A stretch of 64,000 bases of DNA from Xiphydria camelus (GCA_963678675.1 OY783199.1:8316355-8380354); one strand, 5' to 3'; counted from the first letter of the stretch, positions 11,400 through 23,499 are shown. Numbers and translations: made by a program. Notes: generated by a model not told the origin, from the letters alone.

Positions 11400-12270
11400 G
11401 TTGTTTTCTCTCTCGGTTCCTCTCCCCTTCACCTCCTTCTATTCTCCCACCCCACCTCTCAACCTTCGCGTCTCCCGTCCGCAGAACGGTTATCTTCCAA
11501 TGCCGAACTCGGGGTGAGGTCCTCTACGTTTTTCCCGCGCCTTTCCTTCTCTCCTCCATGCCACTGTAACTGGAAATCCGTCGTCGATAAATCCCGCAGG
11601 GTGGTGGAAGTAGGGAATTGAAAATCCGTGTTTTCGAGCGAGAAACTCGCGCGATTGCGTTGATACGCCGACGAAAGGCTCGCGACAGCCACGCATTGTC
11701 AGTCGTTTACCGTCGAGACCGAGTGCAGATGAATATCGGTATCTTCTACGCTGGTGTCTTCAAGTATACGAAAGAGGATCGTTACGCGATACATGATAGA
11801 CCTGTTGGCAAACTCTCAAATTCGATTTCCTCACTCATTTCTTTCGTTTCAAATCGTAAAATCATCGACAAAATTATTAAAGTGAAACTTCTTTACAGCC
11901 GATGGGTTTAGTCGAGGTGATGACTCATCAGAGCGTAACGAAAACTGCAACGCTCAGGAATGGAGCGCTCGATGGCTATAGTGGGGGTATCGAGCGCCCC
12001 ACTCCTCACTCCCGGACAAGCGTTAGTGAGACGGCGCTAGAATGCTGCATTTCTTATTACGCTGGAAATGGTACAGTTTTCTTTTCAAAACAGTTTCTGT
12101 TTAAAAATAATATAATAAAATAAAATAAGTGGATAGAATTTCGAACACAGATAGAGGATCCATATTTCACCAAACAGTTTGATCATTGTCTCAAAGATTT
12201 TGATTAAATTAACTAAGTTATTTTTTTCTCGGTATAATATTAAGCTTTACTTCTGAATTTAAAAAATTGA
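11400..12270. other. GC-richer intronic DNA, no exon recognised
   Basis: Directly follows the exon 1 donor. Pyrimidine-rich at 11400-11470, then moderately GC-rich to about 12050 with no Ig, TM or other domain in any frame. Possible intronic regulatory DNA; not supported as coding. Confidence 0.35.
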
Positions 12271-12277
12271 AACGTCC

Positions 12278-12533
12278 AATTGTAGCATGGAAGTAAAATC
12301 CGGGCTAAGTGCCAGAATATGAAAAATTGAGTTAAGTGCTAAAAAGTGGACTATGTAACAACCCCAATACGCTGGAAAATGGGCTATGTCTAGATCCTTC
12401 AAAATCTAGTTCAAATAATTGCCACAAGAATCTTGCTTGCTGCAAAGCTTGCTTGCTTGCTTGCTTTCAGAACTGCATATCTCAAAACTTGCTTTTTGGC
12501 ACTTAGCCCGGATTTTACTTCCATGCTACAATT
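12278..12533. mobile_element. MITE with inverted ends and (CTTG)n inside
   Basis: AATTGTAGCATGGAAGTAAA (12278) is inverted at 12494-12533, with about 38-bp arms including CCGGGCTAAGTGCC. An internal CTTG tetranucleotide run lies at about 12434-12465. Confidence 0.7.
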
Positions 12534-12799
12534 TGTTAGAGAAGATATTTTATATGCTGATATGTGAAGATTTATTTGAGTTATAAATACGATTCGAATT
12601 ATCTAACTTCCGCTGTACATATGTTCCAAAATGTTGTAAGTTTCAAATCTAAAGTTTTTCAGAAGAAAGGAAAAACGTGTTAAAGAAAAGTGATCGCGTG
12701 GCAGCCACGCGCGTGAGAAATTTACTTCAATTGCTCTACCAGTTACGCGGTAGATTATAAAAGTTTTTCAATACTAAAATACCTTTTATTATTATTTTA

Positions 12800-12962
12800 A
12801 CAGTCAGATTGAAAAAAATGTATGCGTGGTAGTCATGCGTGTTAGAAGTGGAATTTCAAAAGTCTCTCTATCCTTCGGTCGTTCTTTTCCTGATAGGGGG
12901 AATTCTGAAGTATCACTTCTAACGCGTATGGCTTCTACGCATCATTTTTTTTCACTTCGGAT
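12800..12962. repeat. Small inverted repeat
   Basis: TGCGTGGTAGTCATGCGTGTTAGAAGTG-like sequence (12822-12849) is mirrored at about 12914-12948. A related GTGGCAGCCACGCGCGTG phrase lies just upstream at 12699-12716. Confidence 0.5.
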
Positions 12963-12984
12963 CTTATAAACTACATGGAGGGAG

Positions 12985-13197
12985 CAGTTTATTTATAGCC
13001 AATAAACATTAACACTATTACGGTAAAAAATTCATCATTGGATTAAGCAAATATGCGTTAACTATCACTCTTTTCATGTTCAAATGAAATAGGTATGCCT
13101 TGCGATAATTAACATACATTTGCTTGGCTCAACAAAATATTTCTTTCGCCATAATCAAGTGGTATACATTTGTGAACTATAAATAAACTGTTCTCTC
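12985..13197. mobile_element. MITE, copy 1 of a shared family
   Basis: The left end GAGCAGTTTATTTATAG and right end CTATAAATAAACTGTTCTC are inverted. The interior is similar to 18070-18250 (TTTTCATGTTCAAATGAAATA shared in slightly changed form), and more weakly to 3170-3300. Confidence 0.6.
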
Positions 13198-13199
13198 AG

Positions 13200-14820
13200 T
13201 GTAGGAAATGATATTTAGAAATGCAGCACGCGTCATCAATGTATGGGTGATTCTTTCCTAATTGTGATTTATTCTGATAAAATTTTCAAGAGTTTTAGAA
13301 TTACCTAATGGTCAATCTTGTAGTATACTTAGACTGGGTATGAGAATAGAAATTTATATGCGACACCATTTTACTACAAAACTTCATAAAAGAAAAATAA
13401 CGAGGCAAACCATACCACGGTAGGTACTGACGCATTATGGGCTGCCCATAAACCACGTAATTGAATTTTTAATTATTCTTCACCTCTTCCTCCCTCATGT
13501 AGACACTTAGTTTACCTCCTCCTCCGTCGTCACTCCTCCCCCTAATGCATTATATATCTTTTGATTTTATTGATGAATCACGCCGATTATTACGAACAAC
13601 ACGTTGTAACATAAAATAACGATGGCTTGTATTAAAACTTGGGTCGTAATTTGAAATATATAAATACTTAATAAATAATAATAATAAATTAATTAAATTA
13701 CGATTTCATTGTTCGTTACATCCACTGGTCTGACATTATAATAAATTGAGCAGAAAGTCGTGGATAATATTAATTTATTTTTTGGTATATTTAATCTTTA
13801 AACATTTTACATAGAATTTGTTAACTTGTTTAACATTACAACATTTAATAATGACATTCTCGTATGGACTAGCCATATCGTTTGGAAAGAACTAGTATAT
13901 AATTAATAGCGTAGTTATAATAATTGTTTAAATGTTTTAAAGCTTTGATGGTGATGATTGGCGATCATTCTTATCCTGTTTGACGTATTTGCATCATATC
14001 CTAAAAAACAGTAATTATAGGCTAAAATTTAACTTTTTTTACCGCGGTACTGACAGCCACAGTACTGGTATTTCAATTTCATAATCGAATAGCATTCTGC
14101 GAAACTATTGCGAATTCCAAAATATCCGATAGAATTGAGATTCAGATCATTGAGGAGTATTAAAAGTGAAGATAGTTTGACAAGAAAACGATATATACAA
14201 TATTAGAGATATGCTATACCGCAGTACTGACAAAAAATGTTGTATCATACTTTTCTTCACCACAAATCTTGCACTGGTATAATAACCTCTTATCCCGAAG
14301 ATCAAATGACGAGTGTAAATACTTCGTACTTAGTGTATTTTTCAGATGCGACCATGAGAACTTACTAAACTAGACAGTAGATGACACACTGGTGGGAAGA
14401 ACTCAAAATAGGAAAATATGCAAGAGTTGAAGGACAAAAGTTGATGACCATCTCTCGGTTCAAAAATGATTATTTGATTATAAATACTGTACGTTATCGT
14501 ACAGAAAGTAACGCTCTATGATATTTATTACTGACATTCCCCTCGTATATTGAATTGCAAAGCAGTTATTAGAGAATGTAAGAAATTGTGTGTAGGATAT
14601 ACCATGGTACTGATATTTAGAGTGTTCTCCACGATTTTACCCTGAATGATTGCAACTTTTACTACAATAGAAAGTTGGGCTTAGGTACTTTAAGTACTAA
14701 CACAACTTTAATACGGTCATGGAATTTTGTTCAGTATTCCATACCTAAAAGCAGCAAGAAGGCCGAACACAAAAATCACAGTTACAAAAAATCACCCATA
14801 TATCATGCAATTGTTCTTTG
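13200..14820. other. AT-rich intronic DNA with scattered CCRYGGTACTGA motifs
   Basis: No exon found. The short motif CCGCGGTACTGACA (14041), CCGCAGTACTGACA (14218) and CCATGGTACTGATA (about 14602) recurs, with a looser version near 13418, suggesting a decayed interspersed repeat. Confidence 0.4.
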
Positions 14821-14827
14821 GTATTAA

Positions 14828-14936
14828 AAGCACCCCCCTCTCCCCCTCTCTCCACCTTTCTCCCCCCTTCCTCCATCCTTCCCTCCCTCTTTCTCCCTCC
14901 CTCTTCCTCCATCCCCCCTCTCTCACTCTCTCTCTG
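14828..14936. repeat. CT-rich microsatellite
   Basis: Polypyrimidine run of CCCTCT/CTCC units. The frames through it are artefacts. Confidence 0.9.
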
Positions 14937-14964
14937 CAACGTTGTGACATCTACGAGAAGGCTA

Positions 14965-15093
14965 AGGGCCGGTTTTATCAACAGGTATAAACGCGGTATA
15001 GCGCTATACTGAGAATAACCATAAGGCTTATTGCTGGTTATTCTCAGTATAGCGCTATACCGCGTTTATATTGTGTTGGTAAAACCAGCCCTA
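14965..15093. mobile_element. 129-bp palindromic MITE
   Basis: About 55-bp arms with GCGGTATAGCGCTATACTGAG and complement; almost the entire element pairs with itself. AAGGGCCGGTTTTATCAACA and its mirrored form mark the ends. A similar end fragment (AAACCGGCCCTAAA) occurs near 16968. Confidence 0.75.
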
Positions 15094-15167
15094 AATACCT
15101 AAAGACTTTTATAACTTTGCCATTGATTATCTCTTCGAATATTTTCCTTTTTATGTAATAGGTACTA

Positions 15168-15775
15168 GCTGACCCGGCGAACTTCGTACCGCCTCAGAAT
15201 TAATAAATGTTCTTTTAACTTAAAAACGAAATATATTTTAATTACATTTAAATTAATTCAATTCACTTTGCAGCAAGGCATTTGCTTTATTGAAACGAAT
15301 CGAAATGATTCGCGTAGCATTATTGCACTACTTTCTGTTAAACTATTTGCTGGATGGGTTGCACTCGGGTCGATTCCCTTCATTGAGGCACCTTGTGATA
15401 TACGACACTCTGATTCCAAAATTGTTTTGACTTTCTTACTTTCCAATACGCAAGGTAACTTCTCTGGAAAAATTAATTTCTTAATAAATTTTGTTTTCGT
15501 AAATTTTTCAGATGTTTTAATACTTATTCTCTGCTGTTCGTGGCGGAGACAAATCCAAGAATCAAAGGTCATAAAAATCTGTCCAGTCGTTCTTTAGTTA
15601 TAAATAGTGTAACTAACCCGACTTTGTTTTATATATATAGATTAAATATTACACATACATTTTTATATATATAGATTAAATATTACTAGGGGGCTCCGCC
15701 CCCTACTCGCTTCGCTCGTCAACCCCCGGGGGGGCTATCGCCCCTGCGCCGCTGTCGCGGCGCTCCCCCAAGCTT
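15168..15775. repeat. Interspersed repeat beginning TAGCTGACCCGGCGAACTTCG
   Basis: The start phrase and the tail (ATATATATAGATTAAATATTA twice, then a GC-rich GGGGGCTCCGCCCCC palindromic block at 15690-15770) look like a widespread arthropod repeat with a structured GC-rich end. A similar 'cccgtgcgaagccggg' phrase is at about 42450. The overlapping frames at 15258-15597 are not supported as genes. Class not assigned. Confidence 0.45.
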
Positions 15776-15824
15776 TTGGAGCAGCATCACGTCGTTGCAG
15801 CCTTCTCCGTTCAATACGTTCTTC

Positions 15825-16062
15825 TTTTCCTTCTCCTCCTTCTGCTTCTGCTTCTCCTTCTTCTCCTTCTCCTTCTCCTTCTCCTTCTCCTTCTTCTCTT
15901 TCTCATTCTCCTTCTCATCCGCCTCCTCCTCCTCCTTCTCCTCCTTCTTCTCCTTCTCCTTCTTCTGCTTCTCCTTCTCCTCCTTCCTCTTCTGTTTCTT
16001 CTTCTTCTCCTCCTTCTCCTTCTTCTTATTCCTCTTCTCCTTCTTCTCCTTCTACTTCTCAC
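15825..16062. repeat. Long polypyrimidine (CTT/CTC)n tract
   Basis: About 240 bp of almost pure C/T on the plus strand, made of CTTCTC and CTCCTT units with rare interruptions. The poly-Leu, Phe/Ser and poly-Arg frames through it are low-complexity artefacts. Confidence 0.92.
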
Positions 16063-16284
16063 AGTATCTACACTTGGAGCAAAAATCTCATTTCTAAAAA
16101 AATGTTGGACACTGAGTTTTGGAATGTGGCAGCCGAAGAGCCGCGTTATATCCGTACCGCTCGTTATTTACGATTGATCGAAGGTAGCATGGAAAACTTT
16201 CTACCGTCGTTCGAGAATAAGTCTAGACTTCGGATTATCGCGATCGAGAGAGTCTCGTCTCGATAGCGTATTGCATATACACAT

Positions 16285-16960
16285 AATACATTGTAACGTA
16301 GCGTTTCGCTAAGGGCCCGCGATGCCCTCCGCTACGCCACTAAACGGTGGCATGATGCCACGCGCGGGACGAACGATGGGCGCCAGGTGCGTCGAATGCA
16401 CCACGAAGGGAGGCGAACGCGCTCCCCGACGACGAACGATCTCCGGAAGATCGGGAACGGACCGATCTCGAATGGGCTCGGCTATCCCTAGCGAATGGCA
16501 GAGGGGCGGTTCGAGATACGCGGGCTGGGACACGGAAGGAACGGTATCGGCGGACAGAGGCATGAAAGAAACGATACTAGCAGTTGTCGACTATCAAAAA
16601 GGAAGCTTTATTTGCTCGGGGGACGTGACGAGCGTCCCCGGACGACGCACGCGATTGAGAGAACGATTCTCGGCGCGATTTCGGTGCCGCGTGCACCGCG
16701 CTAACGCTCACGCGGGGAAAACGATCGAGTGAATACGACGGGAACGCGTGGACAACGAGACGCGAGAACGATGCTACGCGCAGTCGATGAGACGCTACAA
16801 CTATTGGGACCGTGCAACTGCTTGGAGGGGATACGGCAAACGATCGTGCGCAACTAGTGGTGAAGGCTTGAAGTTATGCCAGCCACTACCGCTGCCGGGT
16901 TAAAGTACATTACGGTATGTCTCACTCTGTACCTATATGGCAGTCACAACGTGTCTAAAG
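16285..16960. other. GC-rich unassigned segment, possibly a solo LTR
   Basis: Sharply more GC- and CpG-rich than its surroundings. It begins near TGTAACGTAG (16291) and carries a complementary AATAAA at about 16605-16612, which would serve a minus-strand transcript. I could not find matching target duplications or a TG...CA pair, so the LTR idea is weak. The 136-residue plus-strand frame shows no known domain. Confidence 0.25.
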
Positions 16961-17039
16961 GTGAATAAACCGGCCCTAAATGTTATACTTACTGTTTATT
17001 GCAATTCTATATATATAAATAATGGCTATAAAATACACC

Positions 17040-18060
17040 TGATGAAAAACATTCATATTGTTGTTCACTAATTGGTTTTGCCGAGGATTTCTATATTCTT
17101 ATCGTATTTGGTACTGTATAAAAGTGCAAGATTTTTCGCCAACTACTGCCACCAGGTGTCACTGTACGGGTGTTGCACGGTCCCAATATCGGACCCGGGC
17201 GCAAAATCGACGCGCGAGCACGTGGCGACGGCGCGGAGACGAGTCGGCGGTCGAACGATAGGAAAAACGGGAGTCTACCTGCGATTTCCGATGCTCTCTG
17301 CGACTCTCCTCTTCGTCTTCTCCGTGGGCTTTCTCGTCGGTAGCTCGCTAACGATCGGATTCCTCGTGAGAAACTCCTCCGGAGCTCGTATCGATGCCGC
17401 GATCGCACGCCTCCTTATCGATACTCTTTCGGTGGCCGATTCGCACACGTGACCTCGAAAGGACCGATCGCACCCTTTTTGTGACGCGGAGCGACTCTCC
17501 ACGTCACAACATATATCGTGACTATAGCGTTTCTCGACTTCGTGCATTGCGAGGAGATAGGTACAATCTGCTATATCGGACAGATGTAACAAATAGGTCT
17601 TGGATGAAAAGAGAAAAGTTTAACGAGATATTTCATATTCTCTCAATATCTCGCCGCGGAGCGTATTTGTCTCTGCCGCGAAGGAATTCTTCGCGGATCG
17701 GGGCGCGTAACCGGGACGCTAGATCATTGAATTCTGCGCTCGCGCGGTGAAACTATACTTGCTTGCTCATATCCATGCGTACGTTGTTGAAAAATTCATT
17801 TGGATCGTACGAAAATTCACTTCGGGCGCGGGCAAACATTCTGCATTTTTCAGTCCGAATATATACGAACCTCGACTGGGAGAGTGATTCGGCTCGGTCG
17901 AATTTTAATCGAAGTGAACAAATCACCGCTTGCCGGGAATTAACTTTCTAGTATACATGTATAATAGTTTCGTACGCTAGAAATTGTATATCTGTGACTA
18001 CGGTTTTTTTTATTTAGTATTGTCACGACACGATAAAGCAAATTTAGCCAAGAATGTTGA
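17040..18060. other. GC-rich intronic DNA, no exon recognised
   Basis: Several overlapping frames on both strands, none with a recognisable domain or splice-consistent boundaries. One plus-strand frame has a hydrophobic stretch at about 17291-17375 (LSATLLFVFSVGFLVG), but nothing else supports a gene. 16970-17060 is AT-rich. Confidence 0.3.
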
Positions 18061-18069
18061 ATCTACATT

Positions 18070-18250
18070 GGGAGAACAATTTATTTATAATTAATAAACG
18101 TATACTTGGTTATAGTGGAAGAAATATTTTATTAGGCGAAAAAATATTCATTAACTATAATTATTTTCATGTTCGAATGAAATAAGCCTTCAATAAATTA
18201 ACGTGTATTTGTTTGGTCCAATGAAATATTTATTTCGCCGTATTACAGTA
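18070..18250. mobile_element. MITE, copy 2 of the 12985 family
   Basis: Shares the GAACAATTTATTTATAATTAATAAAC start, CATGTTCGAATGAAATA centre and TATTTATTTCGCC end with 12985-13197. Confidence 0.55.
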
Positions 18251-18259
18251 AAGTAATGA

Positions 18260-19080
18260 ACGCAATACTTTCCCCAAAATATCAAATTTATTATCTGGTA
18301 TAACAATGATTAATATACTCTTTTATCCGTGCATATATGGACCGAATAGCTACAAGTGGTGCATGCTTGAGGTGTAGCATTTGAGGGTTAATCCGCTTCG
18401 TCGATACTGTACATAAAAAATAAGGTACCAACCGCCGTAAACGTCCCGCTACGCCAACCGCGCCCGAGAGACGCAAACGCGGGAGCATTATGCTTCACGT
18501 GACATATTTCTCACGAGGGATAACTTCGCGTCGGATTACGAAAAAAAAGAAGATATCGGCGTTTGATAAACCACCTCGATATCGTGTGCCCTCGCTTACG
18601 TCGGCGCAATTGACGGGCGCGTCGCGGTAAATAAATGCAGAAAAATCCCCGGTGCGCGCGCGGGGTGGATAATAATTTATTCGCATCACCCCGGAGGAAT
18701 TAAACGGGCGCGGTCGTATCGGGGGGTGGATATGGCTCCTTAACGCTTCCTATCGCTTCGAAAGAGCCGCGTCGTTATTCGGCGTAGCGAGCGCGTGACC
18801 GGCTAAATCACGGCGGATTTAAGTGGATTCCGCAAACCCCTCGAGTCCGACGATGTATCGCCGTGTGTGCGGCCGTACAATTCGCAGCAGCGCGCGAGAA
18901 GAGAGCCCACGCCACCCGCGAAATCTTCGGCCGACATAAATCCTCTCTCTTCCATTTTCCGTCTGCTTTTTTTAATTTTCCGCCGGCCGCGGATCCATCG
19001 GTAAAGCTTAATCCTGATGGGCTTTCTACGCGGAAGATTGAACGTTAAACTTGAAAAAATCAAGTCAGATGATCGAGTAT
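18260..19080. other. GC-rich intronic DNA, no exon recognised
   Basis: 18420-19050 is GC- and CpG-rich without a recognised domain on either strand. Could be conserved regulatory DNA of the host intron; unsupported as coding. Confidence 0.3.
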
Positions 19081-19093
19081 ACTCTCTTAATCT

Positions 19094-19234
19094 AAATCAG
19101 TGAAAATCAGTGAAAATCAATGAAAAGTCACTGAAATCCAGTGAATAAAAGATTACTGAAATTACAGTAACCTTATATTCACTGGATTCGAGTACCTATA
19201 TACACTGATTCTCAGTTATTTTTACTGATTCAGA
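19094..19234. repeat. Palindromic repeat of (A)ATCAGTGAAA units
   Basis: Units of ATCAGTGAAA on the left are mirrored by CACTGATT/TTTTACTGATTCAG on the right, around a centre TTACTGAAATTACAGTAA. MITE-like, about 140 bp. Confidence 0.6.
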
Positions 19235-19516
19235 TTTTGGCCCTCTATCAATCACTATTGCAGTTGGCAGTATTAAAAAAAAGTGCGTAAAAAGTTCTAA
19301 GATAATTTCTAATAATTTTTTTGCAGCGAAATAATTTGAAAATCATTCGGCATGATCTTTTACAGGTCGGGAATAGGTTTTCATAAAAAATTATGACTAC
19401 AAATTTATTAATTGATCATTAAAATTGGAGCCGATAACTGTGATGACTAAGAATGTTTTAAATCGATTTGATAGGCAGCAAAACTTTCAGCTAGATTAGA
19501 CAAATCGTGTACTTAA

Positions 19517-19671
19517 AGGTGGGTTTTGACGCTCATGCAATTTGCGCCAATTGGCTTGTGCCAACCACTCTACACAAGTAAATCGCTGTATACATATACA
19601 ACGGTTTACTTGTATAAATTGGTTTGCACAAGCCAATTGGCGTAAATTGCATGAGCGTCAAAACCCACCTT
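19517..19671. mobile_element. Palindromic MITE, family with 51596-51757
   Basis: Arms of ~58 bp built on GCTCATGCAATTTGCGCC and AATTGGCTTGTGC, with complement on the right. The central part and arms match the copy at 51596-51757; only the outermost bases differ. Confidence 0.8.
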
Positions 19672-19756
19672 AAGGAAAATGCGATGTAATTTCCGAACTG
19701 TAGTTTGCTGCGCACTATTCATTCAATTATATTTCACTCCAATGTCTTCCCAAAAA

Positions 19757-20163
19757 ACTATGTATCCACCCTTATCTTCAAACTTATGAAACTTAGGACC
19801 AGCAATAGATTTAACAATTTTTTCTCTACATATTGCAGAGATTTCGTCAATCATAGGAGCTATTAATTTTATTTCCACTATTATTAATATATACGACCTA
19901 TAAAAATTTCATTTGATCGTATTCCTTTATTTTGTTGATCAATTATAATTACCGCAATTCTTTTACTTTTATCTCTTCCTGTTTTAGCAGGATCAATTAC
20001 TACATTATTAACTAATCGAAATTTAAATACATCATTTTTTGATCCAGCAGGTGGGGGAGATCCTATTCTTTTTCAACATTTATTTTGATTGTTTGGACAC
20101 CCAGAAGTTTAAATTTTAATTTTACCTGGATTTGGAATAATTTCTCAAGAAAGAGGAAAAAAA
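19757..20163 (+). pseudogene. COX1: NUMT: nuclear copy of mitochondrial COX1 fragment
   Basis: Read with the invertebrate mitochondrial code (TGA as Trp), this stretch gives a run of cytochrome c oxidase subunit [21 protein letters not shown], later [38 protein letters not shown] and LFWLFGHPEV. It is the 3' part of the region used for DNA barcoding and some sequence beyond. It is dead: about 2 extra bases near 19890 break the frame, the Tyr codon after GHPEV is TAA (about 20108), and a few residues after PGFGIIS are missing. It lies in host intron DNA, so it is a nuclear insertion and not mitochondrial DNA. Confidence 0.92.
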
Positions 20164-20534
20164 TGAAGTTGTGCCATTTAGTTCGGATCTTAGCTACCGG
20201 TATCATGAAATTACAGGAAACCCACAGCGGACAGAGTGCACCAACGGACATGCAACTCGTCGTGCCGGCTTGTATTAAACAAACATGAGGTATATTCGCA
20301 CATCGGCATAAGCACACCGAGAAAAAAGGAAGAGCGTGTATTGCTTCGTAGAAGTAAAGATTTTGTTGGTTCAATTACTGTAGCATAATTAGTGAAAACT
20401 GCAATTTAGCACGTTATCTACTTGTCTCCGATTAACTATTACTTACTTCTTGCAGTCAACTTTTTACAGTAAATATAGCATTTGCGGAGGATTTTTGTAT
20501 ACAGTTAAAAAAGTATTCATTGCACGTATGAGAT

Positions 20535-20808
20535 TCTGGGTATAATAACAAAAAATTAGGATTGTTGTAACCAGGTTAGTCTGCAGTATGGTTGATAAAT
20601 ATCCCCAACCTTTCTTTGTATAGTTGGCACTACCATACAAATACTATTATTAATCTACATTTGTGATTAATTTAACTATGGCGCATGACTATGATAAAGT
20701 ACAATCTGTTATATTATTGTTATACTATAACCATGCAACAACACTTATTCCGACTGCGTACTATAATCGCAAGGTTGATTTTATTACCCACTTTTCTCTT
20801 CATGTACA
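20535..20808. mobile_element. MITE fragment, copy of the 33709-34145 family in reverse
   Basis: Matches the reverse complement of 33709-34145: TCCCCAACCTTTCTTTGTATAGTTGG, GGCGCATGACTATG and AATCGCAAGGTTGATTTTA lie in the same order, ending with ACCCACTTTTCTCT. The left part (20317-20535) is more diverged. No coding. Confidence 0.6.
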
Positions 20809-20809
20809 G

Positions 20810-21995
20810 TCAACGTATGCTGCGCTGCGTTATTTATTACTGCAATTTATCTGTACCATATTACACTGAACTCCAGCGGTGGAGGTTACCACAGACGAGA
20901 GTTGATGCTATTTTTTATTCTTGAGTGATGTTGGCCATAATATAGTTACAGTTGTAAGGACTTTTAATTTCTTTCGGTGTACAGGATCGATCGGAAATTG
21001 AAAGGAAAAAGAATTTTGAAAAAGTTGCAGGAGTATTTGGATCAAATACGTGTTTAAATAAATAGCTAAATCATTTGTACATAGCGAAGAGTTAAATAAG
21101 GGAGAAAAGAGAGAGAGAGAAATTCCAATAATAATTATTGCCAACTGTATTATATTACTCCAATATACTGCAGTATCGGAGGTATTTAATCGCAATTTTT
21201 AGCAGCGATGGTTGTTACACTGAAAAAAAATTAGCTTCATTTAACCACCGGTTAAGTTAAATACGGCGAACTTCACGGTGCAATTGTTTCAATGCAATAT
21301 AAGAATATAATAAAAATAAATAAAGTTGAAGCTACCAAATTGAAGTTGAATAAGTGAATATCTACTTGAAACACAATTACACCATGAATGAAGCGAATTA
21401 TTATTATTCAATGTATCATTACAATTATACCGAGTGTCGGCGATAAATAATTTCCACGCTGCAACCTTACGTTGACGCAACCTCGGAACCATCGAAAGCG
21501 TCGGAAAAGGGGAGGAGAGTGTCTCGCAATTTCGTCGCCCTTTCGAAAAATCGCATTCCTTCCTCGTACTGGCATCCGTCTCTTCCTCTTGGCAGCGGAA
21601 CGCTCCGGGCGTTCACTCTCTCCCTCTCCTATCCCACCCCATCTTCCACATCCCTCTCTTTCTCTCTCTCACTGATTCTCTCTCGCGCAGAATCTCCCGA
21701 GAGTGAGATTCGCGCGGGTGAGATGCAGAGGAGAGAGAGACGCGCCCGCGTGTTCGTTCGTGCAGGACGCGAAGTTTAAAATTCCAGGAACGTGTTTGAC
21801 TCGCGGATCGCGCGGCTCCGTGGAAGGAAGAGAAATGAGGGGAGGAGGGCGAGGCGAGGCCGAAATAAGGAGCTTGAACGAAGCAGTTTTAATACGGCTG
21901 TCGCGCCCTTAAATAAAGCACAATAGCACCACCCTCCGACAAGAAGCCCCCCCGGCTTCTCTCGTCCGAGAGAAAGAGAGTGAGAGAGGGAGGGA

Positions 21996-22038
<43 letters not shown>

Positions 22039-22640
22039 GAGACGTATTGGAAAAATACCGACGCGACTCGATACGATATACCGACAGAACGGGATGGAAC
22101 GGAGCGGAATGGAGCCCGAGCCTTTCCACCCCCTCCCTCCCCCGACGGATCCGCAGTCTCTTCAGATTATGCTAACGAGACAATCTCCCCGGAACAGTGA
22201 AATACATCTGGAATCGTCCCGTTTCTTTATTTTGAACGTTAATTCAGGTCGCGCTCTCTTTCTCTGCGACGCGACGCGACGTCGACCGGGCGCATAAGTC
22301 GTCTCGAATTTGTCCTTCGGGTTGCGTTCGTTTGGTTCTCTCTTTTTAGCTTTGAAATTCTCGAGCGAGCGACTATAGGAGAGATCAGGATCAGTTTAGG
22401 GGGGAAATTGGCCCATCGTTGGTATGGAAAGTCATGGGAGCGAGGGACCAATGTATCATGTTCTTCTATAATTTTTTAGGTTAATACTTTTGTAGGGAAT
22501 GTTCTTGAAAACAATGTAGTTTTGTTTTCCGTAGGCTTTTTTGGAGGAAGTTTTAATAAACAATTTGTTTACGTTTGTATTTTTGGTACGAACCATTTTG
22601 CAAAACAATTTTTTGTAGATCATGTTAACTTCTATCTTTT
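20810..22640. other. Intronic DNA, GC-rich after 21480, no exon recognised
   Basis: 20810-21480 is AT-rich without clear features. 21480-22450 is GC-rich with TCTCTC/GAGAGA bias and overlapping frames on both strands, none matching a known domain. Confidence 0.3.
21961..22035. repeat. (GA)n microsatellite
   Basis: Near-pure GA repeat of about 75 bp. The minus-strand frame reading SLSLSL across it is an artefact. Confidence 0.92.
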
Positions 22641-22889
22641 GCACAGAGAAAAAGAATTAGTTGGATCTACTGAAAGTTACCTGCGGGGTCGCAAGTAATT
22701 ATTTATTTCTATAAATGAAAATTTTTAATACATCAATATACCTTTCTTACAGTCACGTGAAATAGTATACGTATAATTACAAGGAAGAAATATTTCGTTA
22801 ATATGAAAAAAGATTAAATTCATCTAAATAAATAATTACTTACGACGCTGCAAGTAATTTTTAGTAGATCCAACTAACTTTCTCTGTAT
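22641..22889. mobile_element. MITE with ACAGAGAAA termini
   Basis: GCACAGAGAAAAAGAATTAGTTGGATC on the left against GATCCAACTAACTTTCTCTGT on the right. Inner arms AAGTAATTATTTATTT are also mirrored. 249 bp. Confidence 0.7.
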
Positions 22890-23020
22890 GGGATAGGCTA
22901 CTATATAATATACTACTTTAAATCCGGTTTTGCTTACGCTAAGGTGATGAGTTTCACTTTAACGCGAGCGCGGCCGCGGCCAGGAATAAGTAAAATTATA
23001 CGAAACAAAAGAAGTAAGCA

Positions 23021-23285
23021 AAAAGACTGATACTAGTAAATTATAATGTATTTACAATAAAAGAGGTATATACAAGGGTTTTCAGATATTCCTACTGTTC
23101 TGAAGAACAATTTTTTCTTTGGAAACTAGTAAATTGTGATGTAAATTATCACCATTTAATATTTTCAAAAGAAAAATTGCTGTACTGCACTATAAACACG
23201 TGAAAATTCTCGTATACACCTCGTATCCCTCTCGTATACCTCTTTTATTGTAAATACAGTAAAATTTACAATTATCAGTCTTTCC
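23021..23285. mobile_element. MITE-like inverted repeat
   Basis: AAGACTGATACTAGTAAATT and TTACAATAAAAGAGGTATA on the left are mirrored at 23231-23285. Confidence 0.6.
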
Positions 23286-23290
23286 GTGTA

Positions 23291-23497
23291 GTTGTGGCAA
23301 CCATTTTTGTCACAACTACTGGAGTTTGGTAATCAGAACCAGTTTATTATAATTGTAAATTATTTTTTAATCCATCATAATTATTACAACTAATTCTTCG
23401 TTAACGGAACTAAAAAACAGTTACTAGAACTATAATGAATGGGTGCTGATTATCAAACTCGAATAGGTGTGACAAAAATGTGGTTACCGCAACAACT
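23291..23497. mobile_element. MITE-like inverted repeat, adjacent
   Basis: Left GTTGTGGCAACCATTTTTGTC and right GACAAAAATGTGGTTACCGC are inverted, as are GTTTGGTAATCAG and CTGATTATCAAAC further in. About 207 bp. Confidence 0.6.
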
Positions 23498-23499
23498 TC

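Noticed and set aside
15776..16177. 133-residue Leu-rich frame and its antisense Arg-rich frame
   Set aside because: They follow the CTT/CTC repeat; low complexity, no gene evidence.
16322..16732. 136-residue frame as a gene
   Set aside because: No family resemblance; likely open by GC content in a repeat-like block.
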